Positions 5,563 through 8,683 of a stretch of DNA of 8,683 nt are shown piece by piece. Within the stretch, counting starts at the first letter, position 1; each line of letters starts with the position of its first letter. The stretch is from Desulfuromonas sp. (GTDB lineage: Bacteria > Desulfobacterota > Desulfuromonadia > Desulfuromonadales > SZUA-401), in NCBI GenBank assembly GCA_002869605.1, contig PKUI01000086.1, positions 1-8,683 of the forward strand. The letters are read 5' to 3'. The notes below the pieces were generated by a model. That model saw nothing but the letters and a program-made list of their open reading frames with translations. It was not told the origin of the DNA and did no database searches. The translations under genes were made by a program, and so were the position numbers.

Positions 5563-6633
5563 ATGCTCTCAATTTTTTCTACCCTCCTGAGCGAATGCTG
5601 GACCATTCTGGTCGAATCCGCGCCCTACGTGCTCTTCGGCTTCTTTTCCGCCGGCATCCTCAAGGCTTATCTTCCGGAGAAAGCCGTTGCCAAACACCTC
5701 GGGGGCCGCAACACCCTGGCGGTACTCAAGGCATCCCTGTTAGGCATCCCGCTGCCACTCTGCTCCTGCGGCGTGATCCCGGCGGCCATTGAGCTGCGCA
5801 AGCAGGGAGCGAGCAAGGGAGCCTCGGCGGCCTTTCTGGTCTCGGTCCCCGAAACCGGGGTCGACTCGCTGGCCATCACCTGGGCGCTGCTCGACCCGCT
5901 GATGACCGTGGTCCGCCCCGTCGCTTCGTTTATCACCGCGACCTTCACCGGGCTGTGGATGAACCGTCTCCCGGAAGACCTGGTTCCCGCCGCCGAGGAA
6001 GAGGCCAAGGAACCGGGCTGCGGCTGAGCCAAGCAGCAGGGCGGGGGTTCCCCGTCCATTTCGCATCACGGTCACCTGCACCGGATCCGCCACGGCCTCG
6101 CCTACGCCTTCGGCGAACTGCTCGAGGACATCGGCAGCTGGCTGCTGCTCGGCATCGGCATTGCCGGACTGATCGCCACCTTCGTACCGGAGGCCTTTTT
6201 TGTCCGCTACCTCGGCAACGAGCCGCTTTCGCTGCTGATCATGCTCGGGGTCGGTATTCCGCTCTATATCTGCGCCAGCGCCTCGACCCCGGTGGCCGCC
6301 GCGCTGGTCGTCAAGGGTCTCTCTCCCGGTGCCGCGCTGGTGTTCCTGCTCGCCGGGCCGGCCACCAACGCCGCCACCATCACCGTGGTGCTACGCTACT
6401 TTGGGCGCCAGGCGACCCTCGTCTACCTGGTCTCGATCGGGATCTGCTCGCTGCTGCTCGGCTGGCTCACCAACCGGCTCTACACTTGGCTCGATCTTGA
6501 TATCTCCCGCTGGGTCAACGCATCCTCAGGAGCTTCCGACTCCCTGTGGATGCAGGGATTTGCGCTGCTGTTACTGCTGCTGATCATCCGCAGCGTCATT
6601 GCAAAAAAGCTGGAAGCAAAAAGGCTGACGTGA
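5563..6633 (+). CDS. ArsP_1/SO_0444-type metal permease with in-frame TGA (candidate selenocysteine at 155)
   Basis: A 357-codon frame (final stop included) encoding a two-repeat permease of the DUF318/ArsP_1 type, closest in my reading to SO_0444-like Cu/Zn efflux proteins. Repeat 1 has GIPLPLCSCGVIP at 61-73 (C67, C69) and LVSVPETGVDS at 92-102. Repeat 2 has GIPLYICASASTP at 231-243 (C237) and LLAGPATNAAT at 262-272. The cytoplasmic linker has C153, then TGA at codon 155 (6025-6027), then HHGHLH at 168-173. The frame does not shift: both halves read in frame 1, and 6028-6240 is conserved coding sequence without its own start. A SECIS-like hairpin follows the TGA. I infer selenocysteine insertion; a nonsense mutation or sequencing error would instead make this a pseudogene. 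The start is fixed by a TAG five codons upstream; the ribosome binding site is weak (GGA at 5552-5554). Confidence 0.75.
6028..6057 (+). promoter_or_regulatory. SECIS-like hairpin directly after the in-frame TGA
   Basis: GGGCGGG (6039-6045) pairs with CCCGTCC (6051-6057) using one G-U pair, leaving the apical loop GGTTC (6046-6050); one further G-C pair could shrink the loop to GTT. Eighteen nucleotides separate the TGA from the GGU of the loop, the same as in the E. coli fdhF element, whose loop is GGUCU. I see no clear equivalent of the bulged U of E. coli SECIS. The hairpin encodes a Gly/Ser-rich linker, where sequence is free to vary. Confidence 0.55.
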
Positions 6634-6649
6634 TCACGCCAGCCTTTGC
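6618..6649. terminator. Bidirectional terminator between the permease and ldtD
   Basis: AAAGGCTG (6620-6627) pairs with CAGCCTTT (6640-6647). After one A-C mismatch the stem continues CGT/ACG with loop GATC. On the minus strand the stem is followed by TTTTTGC, so it should end ldtD transcripts well; the plus-strand tail is shorter. The permease stop TGA (6631-6633) lies within the hairpin. Confidence 0.75.
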
Positions 6650-6675
6650 ACAGATTCCCCCCCAACCGTATCCGT

Positions 6676-8400
6676 CTACTCGTCCCCCTTGGCCGGTGGC
6701 TCCTTCGGCGCGACAAGTGCTACGCTGCTGATGCTACAGGTCGAGAGCTCACGGCGCAGCGCCAGGTCGAGGTCGATATCCCTGCCGTAGACATCATCAC
6801 GAAAATGCAATAGCCCCTCCTCGTCGACCCAGGCCGTCCAGTAGAGCACATGCACCGGCAGTTGGCGCGCCAGGTTGACCCGCACCGGCTCCTCCCCCTG
6901 CATAGCCTCGCGGATCACCTCGCGATCCCAGCCCTGCTCCTCAAGGAGGAATTCGGCCAGCTTCAACGGATACTGCACGCGGATACAGCCGGAACTGAAG
7001 GAGCGCTGCTGCCTCCAGAACAGATGACGAGCCGGAGTGTCGTGCAGGTAGACCGCGTGCTCGTTGGGAAACATGAACTTGACCCGCCCGAGAGCGTTCC
7101 ACGGCCCCGGCTTCTGACGCAGAAGCGCCGGGAAGTTCCCCGCCTCCTCGCTGATACCCTGCCAGTCGATCTCGTAGGGATCGAGAGCCACATCGTCCTC
7201 AATCAACTCGAAGTGGTTGCGCTCCAGGTAGCCGGGATCGAGACGGATCTCCGGCAGCTTATCTTCGTAAAGGATCGTCTCCGGCACCGTCCAGTAGGGA
7301 GCAAACTCGATGTAGCGCATCAGCGCGGAAAAAACCGGAGTCTTGCGGAAACTGTTGCCGACCACAGCCGGTATGGTCATCACCGACTTCCCGTCCATAA
7401 CCACGCTCACGCTGAAATCGGCAATATTCACCAGCAGGTAACGCTGTCCCAGACGTTGCGGCAGCCAGCGCCAGCGCTCGAGGTTGAGCTCAATCTGCCG
7501 CAAGCGCACCGCAGACGACACGTTGAGAGCCTCCAGGGTCTGCTCGCCGAGAACCCCGTCCGCCTTCAGCCCGTGACGCCTCTGAAAGCGCTTGAGCGCC
7601 TCGACGTCCCTCCGTAGCATCTTCGGCGGATCGTTCAGCGGCAACTCCTGCAGGTCCTTGGAGAGCAACAGACGGATGCGCAACAGCGGCAGGCGCGGAT
7701 CGGGCTCATCAGGATACAACAAAGGGCCAGGGGGAATCTTCGGCCACCCTCCTTTTTCGGTCAACTCACGGTACCAGGCCAGCGAACTGAGCAGTTGCCT
7801 GTAGCCCGGGTTTTCCGGCTGCAACTTCCGCAGCACCTCGGCCATCCGCTCCTCGTCGAGAGCCTCGGAGATCATATCGACCAGCTCTACCTGCTTCTTG
7901 CGCAGATTCCAGCCTTCCTGGACGTTCTCTGGCGGAACCCGCCCTTCGATCAGGTGTCTTAGGTAATGCATCAGCGCATCGGTCAGTAGCACGTCGTCCC
8001 AACCGCGCCAGCGCAGCGGGGAAAAGACTTCACTGTCGGGATGGATGGAAATGTCGGAGTAAAGGGTCTTGAAATAACCGAGATGGTAATCACCGGCGCA
8101 CAGCCCTTCGTCATTGATGGTCTGCAACTCGGCGAGAAAGGTACGCGCCTGTTCGCGCCCCGAGGGGGTATCGATTTTCCACGCGGGGTGATAATCCCGC
8201 TCGGTATAAAAATCAGCCAGTTCCACCGGCATGAACAGCAGTTCACCCGCAACCCGTTGCCCCGGGCTCGCTTCCAACTCCGTGACAATCTTGCGCACCA
8301 CTCCCGTCAGGGCATCTTCAGAATCGTTGCCACACGCATTCAGCGGAAAGCTACAAAGCGCCAGCAACAAGGTTATGATCATTGGGAAGCGGTTCATCAT
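6676..8400 (-). CDS. ldtD: LdtD/YcbB-type murein L,D-transpeptidase
   Basis: A 574-residue periplasmic L,D-transpeptidase of the YcbB type, which forms 3-3 (mDAP-mDAP) crosslinks in peptidoglycan. In order: a signal peptide ending in a possible lipobox (LNAC, C23), which suggests a lipoprotein; a scaffold domain (about 45-250); a PG_binding_1 domain (about 262-292, [22 protein letters not shown] starting at 271); and the YkuD catalytic domain (about 320-500) with the motif HDT (453-455) and SFSSGCIR (467-474), giving catalytic C472 and H453. The length is close to E. coli LdtD (615). The two first Met codons are adjacent; GGAG (complement of 8405-8408) is 4 nt from the first and 7 nt from the second, so the second may be used. 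It is convergent with the permease and has its own promoter. Confidence 0.92.
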   Translation of the reverse strand: MMNRFPMIITLLLALCSFPLNACGNDSEDALTGVVRKIVTELEASPGQRVAGELLFMPVELADFYTERDYHPAWKIDTPSGREQARTFLAELQTINDEGLCAGDYHLGYFKTLYSDISIHPDSEVFSPLRWRGWDDVLLTDALMHYLRHLIEGRVPPENVQEGWNLRKKQVELVDMISEALDEERMAEVLRKLQPENPGYRQLLSSLAWYRELTEKGGWPKIPPGPLLYPDEPDPRLPLLRIRLLLSKDLQELPLNDPPKMLRRDVEALKRFQRRHGLKADGVLGEQTLEALNVSSAVRLRQIELNLERWRWLPQRLGQRYLLVNIADFSVSVVMDGKSVMTIPAVVGNSFRKTPVFSALMRYIEFAPYWTVPETILYEDKLPEIRLDPGYLERNHFELIEDDVALDPYEIDWQGISEEAGNFPALLRQKPGPWNALGRVKFMFPNEHAVYLHDTPARHLFWRQQRSFSSGCIRVQYPLKLAEFLLEEQGWDREVIREAMQGEEPVRVNLARQLPVHVLYWTAWVDEEGLLHFRDDVYGRDIDLDLALRRELSTCSISSVALVAPKEPPAKGDE

Positions 8401-8447
8401 CGGTCTCCACTATCAGCATAGCGTAACTTCCCCCGACGGCATACCTG

Positions 8448-8475
8448 ATTATCCCCACGCAGCCAACTTCGCCAA
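8448..8475 (-). promoter_or_regulatory. Putative promoter of ldtD
   Basis: On the minus strand, TTGGCG (complement of 8470-8475) is followed after 16 nt by GATAAT (complement of 8448-8453), four and five matches to the consensus. It lies about 50 nt before the start codon. Confidence 0.55.
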
Positions 8476-8545
8476 CGGGGAAAATATGAAAAAACGGCGA
8501 CTACGCACCCTCCAAAACTTTCCACCTGCTCCTGTAGAATTGCGC

Positions 8546-8574
8546 TTGCCTTCACAAACATTTCGTGGTATTCA
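8546..8574 (+). promoter_or_regulatory. Possible promoter of tRNA-Pro
   Basis: TTGCCT (8546-8551), a 17-nt spacer and TATTCA (8569-8574) precede the tRNA by about 25 nt. Both boxes are moderate matches. The rest of the 8401-8598 gap shows no gene. Confidence 0.35.
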
Positions 8575-8598
8575 TACCGGCCGTTTGAGGAAAAATGT

Positions 8599-8677
<79 letters not shown>

Positions 8678-8683
8678 TTTCTC

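Noticed and set aside
5955..6500. 181-codon frame overlapping the TGA of the permease, as evidence of a frameshift
   Set aside because: Its translation is Arg/Pro-rich without membrane segments. The conserved permease sequence continues in the original frame on both sides of the TGA, so no frameshift is needed.
6850..7617. 255-codon open frame antisense to ldtD
   Set aside because: It is a shadow of the strongly supported ldtD frame, rich in Arg, Leu, His and Pro as expected from GC-rich antisense reading, with no family features.

Overview
The window looks like bacterial chromosome from a Gram-negative anaerobe. A deltaproteobacterial source (Desulfuromonas/Geobacter/Pelobacter-like) is my best guess. 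The reasons are the NifX-like / UPF0251 / IscU-like trio, two different heavy-metal permease families, GC-rich codon use, and a possible in-frame selenocysteine codon. No database search was possible, so the taxon is inference.

Layout. (1) 2-124: tail of an unrecognised gene. (2) 299-847: Tat-exported MepK/YcbK-type murein endopeptidase, closed by a strong terminator. (3) 1030-2178: tight three-gene operon of a NifX/NifB-type cluster-binding protein with a His-rich tail, a UPF0251 (DUF134) DNA-binding protein, and an IscU/NifU-N scaffold. It has a promoter and a 14-bp perfect palindrome upstream. (4) 2406-4645: membrane PAS histidine kinase overlapping an ArsP_2-type 10-TM putative metal exporter by 4 nt. 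(5) 5009-5356: small secreted protein with three GTEAG repeats and a terminal CxxC, with its own terminator. (6) 5563-6633: ArsP_1/SO_0444-type permease, 357 codons including the final stop, interrupted only by an in-frame TGA at codon 155. (7) 6676-8400, minus strand: LdtD/YcbB-type L,D-transpeptidase, convergent with the permease and sharing a bidirectional terminator. (8) 8599-8675: tRNA-Pro(CGG).

The main point of interest is the permease. Read as ordinary code it is a broken gene. However, the frame stays open and conserved on both sides of the TGA, the TGA follows Cys-Gly in a metal-ligand-like linker, and a GC-rich hairpin with a GGUUC apical loop begins 11 nt after it. The loop lies 18 nt past the TGA, as in the E. 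coli fdhF SECIS. I therefore propose a selenoprotein permease, with loss of function by mutation as the main alternative.

The central genes look like an iron-sulfur/metal homeostasis locus: cluster carriage and scaffold, a sensor kinase, two exporters, and a small periplasmic Cys protein. Related ATTTAC/GTAAAT-type palindromes precede both the NifX-like operon and the small secreted protein, suggesting a common regulator. The locus is flanked by the enzymes that cut (MepK) and make (LdtD) 3-3 peptidoglycan crosslinks, which are neighbours in E. coli.
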